A DNA stretch of 64,000 bases, from positions 387,501 to 451,500 of the forward strand of contig CAJNDS010002192.1 in NCBI GenBank assembly GCA_905221605.1, written 5' to 3'. The DNA is from Symbiodinium natans (lineage: Eukaryota > Sar > Dinophyceae > Suessiales > Symbiodiniaceae). Positions 11,601 to 24,500 of this stretch are shown piece by piece (positions within the stretch are counted from its first letter, which is position 1; each line of letters starts with the position of its first letter). The notes beneath the pieces are model-generated. The model had not been told where the DNA came from. It did no database searches and saw nothing but the letters and a program-made list of their open reading frames with translations. The position numbers and the translations under genes were made by a program.

Positions 11601-11660
11601 AAATAACCCCTAACTAACCGCTAAGGTCCCTTCTCAGGGTCCTCTTTTCGTCCCTTGAAA
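11601..11660. repeat. Dispersed repeat family B, copy 1
   Basis: It shares AAATAACCCCT, AGGTCCCTT, AGGGTC and GTCCCTTGA in the same order with 52309-52360, some 40 kb away. It is followed by degenerate CCCTAAA units. Confidence 0.6.
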
Positions 11661-14000
11661 CCCTAAACCCTAAACTCCCTAAACCCTAAAAGGATCCCCA
11701 AAGGCCCTCTTTTTTCGCAGGATGGCAGCCGCAGGAGCATCTGCGGGCCCTGCAAGGCGCACAGGGCGCAGGGATGTTGAGGGCACTATGTATATGTTAA
11801 TTAGTATTTATTTATTTATTTATTTATTCATTGTTTATTTACATTTGTTTTTTATTATTCATTTTGATTTACACATGTATATGTCCATACACACATATTT
11901 ATATATACACATCATATGACTCGTTGAAACTCAACACAGGCTTGGTTTCGGGGTTCTCTGCAAGGCTTCGGAGTGGTGGCCGAAGGATGAGGGTTGGGCC
12001 GTGAGAGGAGGTAGCCGTATAAGCCGTACAGAATTTAAACCCTTCACCCAAAAACCGGAACCTAATGCATGTGATTAGCGACATCTCTGACCAGAGATAC
12101 TGCAGCCGATGTCGTCAGACTCAGTTGTCTCAGATGTGCGGCCCTGTAGCATGCATCGCCCAGCTAGACGTTTGGCATCGGCATGAATCGAAACAGCATC
12201 TAAACTTCGATTTAAAACTCCACACCATTAAGACCTGTCCCTGACGCTTCCAAGACTGGTGCCCTGCAGCCCTGCAGAGGTAGACGGGCTGGGCGTTGTT
12301 GGCCGATCTGCACCAGGCACTATGGGTCCAGAGCCTGGTCGCCTGGCTAAGTGGAGGTCATGCTACGTCTGGTAGCGTCTGTGTTGCAACTCTGCTTGTA
12401 GTAGGTCATATTGAGGTGTAGCAAAGATGTTCGGAAACTGAACTTATAAACATGCCTGAGCCAAGGCAGCTTGGTGGAAGCAAGCAGCTTGGTCCGCCTT
12501 GACCCGCTGGTTTGGGAGGTTCGTGTTCAACTACGAACTTGATGTTATCGGTCTTTTTTGAGGGTGCGAAGCTGAGGGGCCGAACCTTAGCTGCTCGCAC
12601 ATCTAGGCAGCTCCCATGGTCGGAAAGACCCTTACACGCAAAAAACGCCCAAGAGACCCCAACAAAGGCCAAGCCCAAGACAACCACCTGCATGATTGCG
12701 ACAAGTCTCCTGTCGTCTATTGACAGAACCTACAGTGCTCTGACCCCCAAACCCTAAACCCCAAACCCCCCCCCCCCCCAGGCTTCTCCCAGTGCGATGA
12801 GCAGCAGCTCGAGGCGGCGAAGCCTTGTATCGACCCAAAGGACTGTCCCAAGGCCGGGGGGGCTCAAAGCTTCTTTTCATCCCACGGCTTTAGGACACCT
12901 GTATCCTGCGATGTTTGAGGGATTGGGGAGGCTTTGAGGCTTTGAAGGCGCATCGGAACTTCCGGGAGAAGTCAGCCATGCCATGTGCACAGGCCGTGCC
13001 GGATTTGCCGCCGAAGGCACAAGGGACAAGGGAGCTGTAGCCGGTGGCGCGGTGGCCCTTCAGCATACCACAAGATCAAACTACCAAATCTCCTTCCAAC
13101 ATTGTCGACTCGAAGGCGTACGGTGTAAGGTGCATGCAGAGGGGTGGAGAGAGCTAGCCGACAGGGCTGTGCGTCTGAAGCTTCGTAGTGATGCGCGCTT
13201 AATTACATGTTGGCATATGCATGGCGCATGCTTGCCAGCTCTCAAAGCTTCTCAGAGTCCTTGCTCGACCAGACCCGTCCTGGAAGGAGGGAGATGAGCC
13301 TGCCGTGATGACGGACCTGACCCGCCTAGGCCCATACCCCGGCTGTGCAGGGCTGATTCGGACTTCAGAAGATTGAACCTGGGTCTAGGTGCAGGCTCAG
13401 TTCGACTGGCGCAGACGCTTCGGAATTGAAGAGAAACATGGGGATTTCTGGCCTGTTCTACCCTTTCCCAGGCAAGAAGTATTTTTCATGCAGCTCCTCG
13501 TTGTTAACAATTTGTAGAGTCCTCACCCCCAGTCACTACAGCCCAAAACGTTAAAGTCTCTGACTTGCGAATTCCCAATTTCCCCTGGCAGAGGGAGACG
13601 TGCTGGACAGCATCAGCTCCTCTGTCCCATGTGCCACGCAAGTCATATGCATAAACGTATCATAACATGAGATAACTATCACAAGATCCTGTTGACTGTC
13701 CATGGACCTCGAGGTTCTGTTTCAGATTGGGAGTGCAAAAAAGCCTGGAGCCGAACAAAACGAAAGCTACAAACACCTACAACTGGGCCTCCACCAGCAT
13801 CCCCATAAGCTCTGCGCGACAGTGATGTTGGAGGTCATGGCGGAGGTTTGGGGCTACCAGGAAGTTCAGAAATTGTAGACTTGTAGACGCTCTATTTAAC
13901 CGTCAATGTAGGCCCCGAACAGCAAGAGGCCATGGCTTAAAGTTCACACACTGCTTGAAAGAATTAGGGCTTGTCCAACCCGAGGAGTCCCGAAACCCAG

Positions 14001-14139
14001 CATCAGTGCCATGGCCGTCGAAGGCCTGAACACGACAGCAGATGCCCCGGCCTACTATGCGGCGCCCGTGTCTCCACCGTACGGCCGCATGGCCAACAGC
14101 CTGTGTGGCATCTACTTGGCATCATGGAGCCACCTGCAG
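14001..14139 (+). CDS. Unidentified exon-like segment
   Basis: After CAG the frame contains MAVEGLNTTADAPAYYAAP and later GRMANSLCGIYLASW, with strongly G/C-biased third positions, ending at a plausible splice point after 14139. No family is recognised. It may belong to the same unknown gene as 14208-14270. Confidence 0.35.
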
Positions 14140-14207
14140 GGTTCTGCTAAGTTCTGGGGGGCTTAGGTGGGCTTTCAGTGCACAGGCCTAAAACTCGCTG
14201 AGGAAAG

Positions 14208-14270
14208 CAGCAGTTCGTGGAGGCTGCGAAGAAGGCCGCCAAGGCTTGGAAGCTGCAATGGAAGCACAAC
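14208..14270 (+). CDS. Unidentified exon-like segment, helical and basic
   Basis: After AAAG the frame reads QQFVEAAKKAAKAWKLQWKH, an alanine- and lysine-rich helix with coding-like codon use. It lies about 70 bases downstream of the previous exon-like segment. The function is unknown. Confidence 0.33.
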
Positions 14271-16904
14271 ATAATCTCATACAATAAAACAAATAGCAGA
14301 TATTTATATACATATATATATATATATATATTATAGACACAACAGAATATGCAACACTGTGTGTATATATACAATATACATATATACCCATGATGATCTT
14401 ACGGGGTTAGGTCGTTGTGCCTAGGCCAATTGGGGTTCAGAATCCTGTGATGCTCACGCGCATTCAGGGCACCATGTGACCTGGTGAGTCCCTGTGCTTT
14501 TCACCAGGTATTCATGGCGTCGGCATGCTTTGGGTCGACTTAGGGTCCTAGGCTCTATCGATGCCTCGCCGCACGAACTTTGAGCTCTTATGTGTTGGAT
14601 ACCCCAAGCCCCCAAGTCAGGGTTGTTGTCCAGGTGTTCCCCCAAGAAGACTCACAGGAGGGCTTATGAAGCGAAACAACAAATCTTCAGCAGTTTTTCC
14701 AGACTTGGGTGTACTTTCATGGGTCTAAGAGTCTAAGAGGAGATGTTCGACGTTCGAAGAAAGAAACGAAGAGCTCTTTTGCAGGCGGCCGGCTGGAAGT
14801 CGGAGGTCGGCGATGTAACCTCTGTGGATGTGGCGTTCGTGGAGCCTGGGGAGACCTGCCCGCAGCCGGGGTCGGCTCGATGCTGCTTTTAGGTTCTTCT
14901 TTCAAGGGTTTAGGGTTTATAAGGTTTAGGGTTTAGGCTTTAGGGTTTAGGGTTTAGGGTTAGGAGGGTTTGGAGGCGTCATGTTTCGTGAGGACGGCTT
15001 GGGTCTCGTAACTCCAGGTCTCGGGGTTCAGTTTACGCTGTTCCGCGGCGAGGCATGCCGTGTGAAGAGCCGTGCTTCGAAACTGAGTACAGCGGCACAG
15101 CTTTGATTTGCATGCACAAAAATGCAAAACAAAACATTGCAGTTTTCCGAAGCCAGGAGGGGCCCAAACTTCCCGCCGACATCAAGTCGAAGAAGGTGCC
15201 AGGGGGAAGGTGCATGTCGACCAGCTTACCGTTTGAATTTCTGCTCTTAGCATTGTTGTAGCTGTTCGAGAGCCCGGGGGCGGGGGGGGGGTTGACAGCC
15301 GCAGGCACATTGCTCTCATGACCTGGCACATTGATCCAGCTAGGCAAGTGGCAAACAAGGACGAAAGACACGAACATCACAATCCGGAGCCCAAATACGT
15401 CGAACTCCTTCGGGCCCTGCCCCAGGTTTCGCCATTGCCAGGGCTTCTTTTCCCTGTCCCCACCTTCAGGCAGCCTCCTGGCTCAGACTTTTTGATCTTT
15501 GATCTCCGCAGTCCAGCGTCCTTAGCCTGATAACCCAAGACCTGATACCTCCTGCCCCCCCCCCCCCCTCTCCCCCCCGGCCCAAAAAGCAAAAAGTTGC
15601 GGCGTTTAACCGGACCTCCCCGAAACCCCCAGTACTAAAGCTACTTGAAAATCAGGGAGGCTCAGGCTTCCGTATTGTTTCGTAGAATTTGGGAAGAACA
15701 AATGAAGCCATAGCACGCCAATACCCTTACGGGTGTTTTGATCGAGTTACGGGGTGTGTTTCCCTCTCATTGTTGTGTAAGTGCCCTAACTTGCAGATAC
15801 GATTGTGTAGGAACTTGACAGTTCACAGAGGGGGACAGGGAGAGACCTGCGCTCCATCTACAGCTCCTTCTTGTTGATCATTCTGCTGGGTGCAAGCCGC
15901 GCTTTAGGTTCGTAGCTTGGGGTACAGAGATCTGTGCGGTCGGTGTATACAAGGTCCCAAAGTCCAGGGGCCATGCGGGCTGAGGATTGCGGATGCACGA
16001 CGTTGTCAGAAAAAGTCAAGATGTTCGAGACGTTAAGTCATGTTAAGTCCGTTAAGTGGTTGGAAAGAACTCTGGCAAGGTCCCCGGGAAACAGCGCGAT
16101 TCTGGCAGAGCCAGGCGGGGTTTGCTCAGTGCGGACTTGTGTTTTGACGAAGGGCCATCTCAGGACCGAATCAACACCTGAGCCAGGACATGTACTCGAA
16201 AGTCTCAACTCTGAGCCCGAAAGCCTTGCCACATTTAATCCGTATGATTCCTTGGGATTCCCTGGGTGCCCCAAGCTCTGAGAACACATCTCCGAAGCTT
16301 AGAACCCGAAACCTTTCGGAAAAGCTCAACATCTGATATGTTGCTCAAGGCAGAGCGTGCCAACCTCAAGCATGCTTTACAGGGTGGGTGAAAGCCTGCA
16401 AACACGCCCATCTTTTTCCATTTTCATATGCATCCCCGGGAACCACTGGCAGGGTGTGGTATGTGAAGCGATGTTTACCTGTAGTAAAACTAGTAGTGTT
16501 GTGATTGATTATTTAAATGTGGTTCGCAATGCCTCCCCCCCGCCAGTTTGTGGTGCCATGCAGAGTGGTACCTATAAACCTTATAAAGCCTAAACCTTCA
16601 ACCACACCCCTGGGCCAGGCGACTCCTTCATTCCCAAAGTCATCGTTCCTGATCCTCAGTCGCTCGGGGCATTGGGCCTTTTGGCTTTGGGGCTTCGAGG
16701 GGGGTAGCGGGCTGAGGGGCTTGAGGCAACACTAGACTCAGCACAAGGCCTCAAGCCTAATCAACCTGCACGGCGACAGAAACTCTTCAATCACCAAACC
16801 CTGTAAAGCGGAGAGTCTCCCATCCTTTAACACCTAGAACCCTGAAGCTGTAACACCCTATGTAGCGCCCATGAAGCCCTCGACTCTAGACATAGACCCT
16901 ATAA

Positions 16905-16970
16905 CCCCCTTATACTGCATGATAGTACCCCCTATTAGAATTCCTATGAAGGACTGTTAGTATAAGGGGG
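16905..16970. repeat. Short inverted-repeat element
   Basis: Perfect 12-base arms CCCCCTTATACT (16905-16916) and AGTATAAGGGGG (16959-16970) flank a 42-base loop. It could be a miniature transposon remnant or a hairpin-forming intergenic element. Confidence 0.7.
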
Positions 16971-17127
16971 AACATCCTAACCCTAAATCCCTAAACCCTT
17001 ACCTATAAGCTCTATAAAGAACCACCCGATGGCCGGGATGTTGGGGACATCACCTCAGCAGCTCACCAACATTTGCAAGGGGGAAGTTTGGCGGCGGAGG
17101 ATGGTCGTGGGTTTAGGGTTGATAGGG

Positions 17128-17229
17128 TTTAGGGTTTAGGGTTAGGGTTTAGGGTTTAGGGTTTAGGGTTTAGGGTTTAGGGTTTAGGGTTTAGGGTTTA
17201 GGGTTTAGGGTTTAGGGTTTAGGGTTTAG
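17128..17229 (+). repeat. Interstitial telomere-like array, TTTAGGG
   Basis: About fourteen units, one shortened to TTAGGG. Degenerate units start at 17112, and another short array follows at 17342-17373. Confidence 0.95.
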
Positions 17230-17685
17230 TCGTCTCCTGACGCGAGTGCACTCCTGGGCACAGGTCCCTCCTGCAGGAGCAGGAGTCCAGCAGCAAGAGA
17301 CGCCTGCGCAAGCAACCCTGAGTTGGCACCGAGGGAACACTGGGTTTAGGGTTTATAGGGTTTAGGGTTTAGGGTCACCGAGCAGATCTCTTGCAAAGCT
17401 GTTACTGGGGGGTTCTCTTGTTACTGTGGGAATTTGTACAGGCTTGCTGTCTCTGTAGGGTCTTCCTCTCCCCCTTACTCTGTGACAGTCACCTGCTGTC
17501 AAGTCTATTTGCGCAGCAAAAAGAGATGCGATGTTGAGACAGATCCTGCAGTGTCCAGTGCTTTCATTGTTGGCCTAGGGCAAACAGAAACCCTGCAGCC
17601 ACACTCAATGGCTTGACTTCCGAGAACACCCTTCAGGGTTGCCCCCAGCAGTCCAGCCGCAAATGAATCTATTACTAGTAGTTTT

Positions 17686-17745
17686 CCCTTATGGTTCCTG
17701 TATACATTTATAAATATACTATGATACCCCCCAAAACCCTATTCA
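17686..17745. repeat. Dispersed repeat family A, copy 2
   Basis: It has the same ends as copy 1 at 9664-9720 (CCCTTATGGTTCCT ... CCAAAACCCTATTC), with a diverged AT-rich centre. Confidence 0.6.
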
Positions 17746-19112
17746 AATCATTAAGGCTCCTAAGGCCCCCATGGTAGGGACTGGCTTCCTGTGAGGCGCT
17801 GCCAGTCTCGGCGGTCCAGGACGAGTGCGCATGCCTCGGTCTGGGTTCAAGGACAGTTTGAGGCGGGAGTGTCAATCATCTCCCGTCCAAGCTGTACGTA
17901 CTCTGATCCAACTAGGATCTTGCTCAGGCTCTTCCAGGCTTCGAAAAGCCTGAATCCTAAAACTCCTAAAGCCCTGTGAGCCTTCCAAAGCGCAAAAGCC
18001 CTTAACGAGCCCATAAGCGCCCCTCAATCCCTCTCCGAACATCGAAATCTTGGGCCGAAAAGTGAGGTCGAAGCTCCCATCTGTATCGCTGCATAGATCT
18101 AACAACAGACTCGAAGGGATTCACTGGAGTAGGGGCCCAGGAAAGGAAGCATGATGCATGCACAGGCGTTTGGGGGCCTGGACCACTCTTCTTCTGCAAC
18201 GTTTGCGGTTTTTTTTTGGCTCCAGCGCCGCTCTGTAAGCGGCGGCGCGCCGACTCGCGCCGATTGCAAACGACCGAACCGTGGCCCTCACCTGGGCTGC
18301 GTGGACCGCAAGGGGCCTGTTGCTAGATTAATATAGTTCCATATATATATATATAATAGAGAGAGAGAGAGGCACAGATAGACAGAACGAGAGCGAGGGA
18401 GAGCTAAAGTAGTGTCAAACTGCACATCTCAAACTGAGGGAGAGAGAGAGAGTGGGATCATGATGGATGTGGTTTTCTTGTACTTCGTGTAAGTGGAGAT
18501 GTCGGTATCGTCGTGGAACGCTTAAACCCTCGACCCCTTTCGCTGTTGTTTTCACCATGAGGGGGCCCGTGAGAAGCACGGCAGCCCAAACAAACGGAGC
18601 ATCGGGCATTGCGCGCCCCTTGGGGCAGCTCCCTTGCGGGGGGGCTAAACGTGCAGAGGGGGAGAGGGAGGAGGGAGAGGGAGAGGGAGGTCTCACAGCG
18701 AAGGGGGCTACACCTGGAATCGTGTTAGCAAGGGGCCCTGATTTCACGGTATGGTAGGTTTAGGGTGAGAGGCCCGAATGCAGCATCACAATTTCGACAA
18801 AGGAGAGCAGAGGGGGTGCAAAATCGGCAGGGCTGAATATGAGGGCAAGGCGTAGCTGGCTGTAGCCAGAAGCAGGGGGGGGGGGGGGGTCGGGCCGCAG
18901 ATGTGTGTTGCCTGAGTTCAACTGACTTACCCCGAAGATCCAGGGCGGGGCGTTCTCGCCCGAAGCTCGACCCCATGCACCACCGAAACGAAAGAACCTC
19001 CCCCATCAAAAATACGATTGCAGTGGTTGCTACGCTAATAATAAGACTTCTAAAATGCGAGAGCCAGAAGCCTTTACATTTTTGATGTTTTCAACGGGCT
19101 TTGGCTCTGATG

Positions 19113-19187
19113 GCTCACTCATCAGTCATTAAATGACTTCGTGCGTTCACTTCGCTCCTTGCAAGCCACTAGATGTGGTGAGTGAGC
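19113..19187. repeat. Imperfect hairpin element
   Basis: Outer arms GCTCACTCA (19113-19121) and TGAGTGAGC (19179-19187) enclose an inner palindrome AGTCATT-A-AATGACT. The origin is unknown. Confidence 0.55.
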
Positions 19188-21543
19188 TAAAAGGGCCTGT
19201 GATTAGATCTGCCCTTTTTTCGCGATATGAAAGGCCAAGTGCTCAGGGATTGTTAAGGGAATCACGGATAATTCTGTTTTTTGAGAGACCAGGGTAGTGA
19301 CAGTGAGGGAGTCATTACACGCCTCATGCTGGACGGAACTTACTTGTCAAGAATTTGTTTGCTACCATAGGACCTTTCCTAATATCACAGCCGCCTTGTG
19401 CAAAAGCCCTTCAAAAAGCCAAAATACAAGCGACAAACGAATGGAATGAGAGCGCCACGGAGCATCTAAGGTTTTGGGTGTCCTCCATGTTGGCGCCTCG
19501 CTGCATCTTCCTCTTTCTAGCATCTGGGCTTTAAGGCTGTTTGGGAGGTTCGGCTCGGTTTGTTTCACGACAGCCCAGCGGCTCCCGAACTGTTGGATTA
19601 GGTTTAGCCCCGCAGTGAAACTTTTCAGGTTTGACCTGATGGTTTCGACATATTAGCAGTTTCCTTGCAAAACGGAAGTGTTTCGTTTGCCGAAGGCTTA
19701 TTCGAGCCTCGGGGCGCTCGCACTCTACGACCACGAGAGTGAGGACTTTTTGAAGGTTGCAAAATTATATTGTAGTCCTGGCTAACATGATTTCCGTCCC
19801 GCACGCTTCACGTCCCAGCAGGCCTTTCAATGACTGTCGAGAGTGAACCTACTTACACAGTCGGGGCGCCTTCGGAAGCAGTTAAACAAAGAGGCAACGC
19901 TTTCTCGATGAGATTAGGCGACTGAGCAGTCAAGTTTTTCCTGCACCTAGCTGGGAGCAAACAAGCCTATTCAGTTGGCGATGGATGCTCCATGTTTCAA
20001 GCATGTGTCAGTCTTGATAGGGTAATTATGACGGCCAAACATGACGGAGGACATTTTTGTAGACGTTGCGCTGCTGCAGACACAGACATCTGAATCTTGG
20101 CTTCATGCGCTCTCCAGCATAAGTTTTTCTGTGGATGGTCAGGAGTCAGGTTGGATGGGCGCCTATGGGGTTTGAGCTTTGTGCGTGTGGGCTCCCGACC
20201 TGCATGCTACCTGCCTAGTGGAATGACTCCCCAAGTCGCCTGCAATGTGCCTCGGTCATGCAGGTGAATGCCAACGATGCTACTGGGCGACATGCAAATC
20301 GGCAGGCGCCCCGCAGCATCGCGTGCAGATGGGTGCTAGGATCCTAAAACCTTTAAACCCTCGGCGGCGGCCTGGTCCTTGTCATAAATGTCGTGGAAAC
20401 CTCCAGGCTTAGATGGAGTTCTTGAGCAACCCTAAACCCAGGTTCCTCTGACCCAATGGCGTTGCTATGAAGGAGCCTGGGACTTCCGTGACGAACGGCT
20501 CTTCCACATCAAACGCAACCGGCTCAACAAAACCGGATGCCGCAGAGGCAGGTGGCAGCTTGCACATGTCCTCTCTGAGGCCGAGGCCTTTCAAATGCTT
20601 GTCTGAAACACACATATCTCCTAAATCCTCAAACTCTTAACCCATCTTAACCCCCCTTAAACCCTACAAATCCCCCAGCCTAACTGCTTATCACGTCACC
20701 TTATCGCGGTTTACAAAAAGCAGCTCGAGGATGCCTCTAGGCCTCTAGGCTTTCGGGGTGTCATGCTGCAGACTTCTGCAGGGTATCGTCGTATGGTATT
20801 GTAGTATTCTCGTATTTAGTAGTACACAAGTACAGTATGAAAGTATTACTATAGTACCAGTACTATGGCTATTTCGTCTGGCCCAAGAATAGCATGAGGA
20901 CAGCTCTTTTGGGTTTGTTGTCGAAGCACTTTGAAGCAGGTGTCGGGGGTGGAGACAAACGCAGCTGGAGACTTGGAAACCTTCTTGACGGGACTCGTCA
21001 CGCCCTCCGTTGGCAAGACAGGGTGTTGGTCCGATTTAGAGCGCTACGCGCCCAGATGCAGTGAGTTCTTGAACTCTTAAGTTGTTGCCGATGCTCATTT
21101 CCATTCACGATGTGGAGCCCTCCAGGGTTACCCATGGCAAAGGTGGGCTCTTGAGGTGTGCTTCGCTTGGACAAACCCCACCCCAAGGTGCTGAATGGGA
21201 ACTTACAGTTAGTTCTCCAACTAATTCATTGCGAGCTTCTAAACCCTAAACCCTAAGCTTTTCTTAAAAGGAACTCTGGAATGGTCGCCGCGTGCATGGT
21301 GGGTTTCGTTGTCCTCCGAAGTCGTTATCCTCTCATCTTCTCCTACAACTGCGAGCGGAGCCCCGCAACTTTTCTGCATCTTCATGAGGATGTTCACTTG
21401 GCTGTATAAGGTCTGACAATGTCAATATTGGGTTGTAGGTTCTATGGTTTGTCAGAGGCCTGGATGCAGAAGAAGGCCCCATTGTTTTTGCGTTTGGAGT
21501 TTGCCTCTTTGAGACTTTAGAGAACTTTAGAGCTTGCTTGCAG

Positions 21544-21596
21544 AAGCCGAGAGCCTCACCCCAAAGGACGTCATGAAGATCGTGGGCGAACAAAAG
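21544..21596 (+). CDS. Channel exon before the GLD motif
   Basis: Between CAG (21541-21543) and a GT donor (21597) the frame reads ESLTPKDVMKIVGEQK. It joins 22829 in phase 0 to give GEQK-VKYAGLDHAM. CSC1 proteins have a W....sDeeil..GlDa stretch here, so position and phase agree. Upstream exons were not found. Confidence 0.65.
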
Positions 21597-24500
21597 GTGA
21601 GAATCAATCAATCTTGCAGCCCCAGCAGCGGAACCTGCAACCGAATGATCATTTGTCGCAAAAGCCAGCAGCCCCTTCGAGAGTCGTGCCGGTCTGCAAT
21701 GCGGACAGGAACTGAACTGTCCGCAGAGTCTGCCAAAGCAAGCTGCGCAAACACACACGCACACACACACACACACACACACAACCGCAAGCTTGCCCTC
21801 GACGTACTGTACTGCCCGACTAGCTAAGCGGCTCACACATGTGCTTGCTCCTGAAGGCCGCAGCTATTTACACAAGGTTCCGTTCTTTGGAAGAAGCGGT
21901 CTCGACTTTCTTGGCGGTGTGCACGACGCCCGCTAGACTGTGGAATCTTGACGTCGTGTCAACATCGCAAAACCAAGGTGTGTTTGCGCCGTCCATGTCT
22001 ATGTCTCGCTCGCACGACAGACATGCACGCTTCGTGAGTGACACTTGCGATGTTCATGTCACTGTCTTACGTTGTTTGGGGGGGCCTACAGTGGAAATAG
22101 TTCAACATAGTACGCATAGTCAAGAGATACAAAGTGGTTGCTTCAGGTAGACGAAACAGTACAAGCATGCTCTTCGTTGATATTGAGTTGCCGGGGCAGC
22201 AAGGAAGAGATTCGAGTTCCAGACACGCCCGCTGCTTGGATGCATTGAAGGTGAGGCTTTGGTGGCTCGGGGAATGACCAGGATGGGCTATTAGGCCTCA
22301 TGGTCCTGAGAATCCGGCCGTTTTAAGGGGCAAAAGGGTATAGCAGCCCCCAGAATCCACCCTATCAGGGGCCAAAATTCAGGGGGTTAAAGGGTACGAA
22401 TGGTACCACTAGCCCATGCTGGGCGTGGTGAGGCTAATGACTGGAGCTCATGGACCACAGCTTCTCTGGCCAAGACGCATGCTGAGCATGCAACTGGGCG
22501 ACGGATTCCGGCCAAACCACCCAACTTTCAGAAGACTCCTATAGAAGGTCCCCACACTACCTCGAGGGGTTGAGTGCGGGGTTGAATGTTCGGGGGGGAT
22601 TAGCAAAAACCCCTACGTGACAACATCACCGACACCGACGCCCAATGCCTAATAATACTCCGTAAAATCCGTGCGGGTCGCGGCGGGTGTCTTGCCTAAC
22701 CTCAATCCGAAATCCATGATGACCACCGCAATGAGTGACGGAATGCAAGTAGGCTTGAGCTTGGCTCCTTCGTCGAGCAGTTGCCTTGCCTGCTCGGTGC
22801 GTGTGTGAGCATCGCAACCCATGATGAGGTGAAGTATGCCGGCCTGGATCATGCCATGCTGCTGGAGTTCACTGAAATGTCCAAGCGGATATTGTGGCGG
22901 ATGCTGGGCTTGTGAAAGCCTGGAGTAAGTGCATGGGGCGAGCTGAACTGGAACCAGTGGGAAATTCAGGATGGCATCCTCATCAAGAAAGTTCTGTGAA
23001 GCATGGTTCTAACTCGGTATCACGAGAATGTAGTCTGAATCAGAGCCCTTGATGTGCAGTTGCGAAAAACTGGGGCGCCTTGCGCCTCCAACCTTTACAG
23101 GATCGGGATCCCCATGCTCGTGGTCATGGGGACTCTGAACTTCTTCTTCGGTCATGGTGAAGCCGAGAAGGTGGGTTGGATCGTGGTGGGGGTAGATGGA
23201 TCTAGGGTTCAGCCGGAGCTTCTTCTGCATACTAGGTCTGGGTTAGTAAGTCCGCCGTTTCCTTCTCATAGGTCTTATATACTGCCTGCCAAACTGCAAC
23301 TTAGGAAATCGGAAACCCTAAGCCCGTAGCCATTTTGGCTCAAGCCGCTCCCAGACGAGTCAACCGCCCCTGGTGTTCGCTTCCACTGTCCAGAAACCTC
23401 TAAAAATCATGGCCAGCTTTGCTCCTTTCGACATGGAGGCCCAGAGGGGATACTCAGACTTTCAGGGCATCGGCGAGAAGCAGATGCGCCTGGGCTTCAT
23501 CCGGAAGGTCTACGGAATCGTTGCGTGCCAAGTGGCGGCCACAGCCCTCACGGCTGCCTTGTGCGCGGGCCCGTTCCGTCCCACAATCGTCGGCTTCGTT
23601 GTGCACTGGCCCTCTGCCTTCAAGTGGGGATCTCTGTTGGCTACTGGTTTGGCCCTCTTCATCTGCTATGCAGGCAAGAACTCTTACCCCTTGAACTTCT
23701 TCGGCCTTACCTTTCTGACTGCCGTCATGTCCCTGGATGTTGGCGTGATGGCTGCCGTTGCAAGTGCCATGGGGATGGGGGCCTTGGTGGCGCAGGCCGC
23801 GGTCATCACCGCACTTCTGGTGACGGGGCTCACGATCTACACCTTCCGCTCCAAGCGCGACTTCTCATTCCTTGGCGCGGCTCTGTGGCCGCTGACCTTC
23901 GGCCTCTTTGCCTTCGGCCTGCTGAGCTGCTTCTTCCCATCCCTGCACACGGGCATCCTCGGCCTCATCGTCTCCTTCGCAGGTGCCGCCATCTTCTGCG
24001 CATATCTGGTCTACGACACCTGGCGCATCGCCAACGAGCTCCAGGTGGATGACTATGTGGAGGGCGCCATCCAGCTGTACATGGACATCATCAACCTCTT
24101 CATGTACATCCTTGACATCCTAATGCAGCTCAACAAGGGGCAGAACGAGTGAGCAGGGCACCTCACGGAAAGCAGGCGGTGTGCAATTTTCCTGAGACTG
24201 CAGTCGCCTGAGCGGGTGGCACCACCTGAGCCTCAAATTGTGGAGCCTGTAAAGTCTATCGAAGCCCTATAGGCTTAGGAGCCTTTGCTGCCCATGGAGC
24301 CCTGCATCTCACGGTCTTAAAGCCAAAGCCCTTGTAGCAAAGAGTGGTGTTGCAACCCTTCTATCGCAAGGTGTAGGTCCAGGTGTCCAACCCGGAAATC
24401 CTTGACCAATTCGCGCAGATTGCGTGGGCGGAGGCACAAGGGGGGAACCATTTCGTCGATTCCCCAGATTCCTTGGATGGGAGGAGTTCAGCGCAGACCC

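Larger units (their letters stand above)
5188..21543. other. Long stretch without a recognised gene
   Basis: No known protein family was recognised on either strand. The stretch holds telomere-like arrays, poly-G/C runs, TA and TTC microsatellites, members of small dispersed repeat families and several exon-like segments listed separately. The N-terminal exons of the CSC1-like channel, which should encode the first membrane helix, must lie in its right part but could not be picked out. Confidence 0.5.

Noticed and set aside
3955-17229. CRISPR-like array
   Set aside because: The heptamers are directly adjacent with no unique spacers, and the genome is eukaryotic.
22649-22852. - strand open reading with coding-like codons
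   Set aside because: Its left end lies antisense to the channel exon 22829-22911, which is supported by family motif and phase. No family match was found for the - strand peptide.
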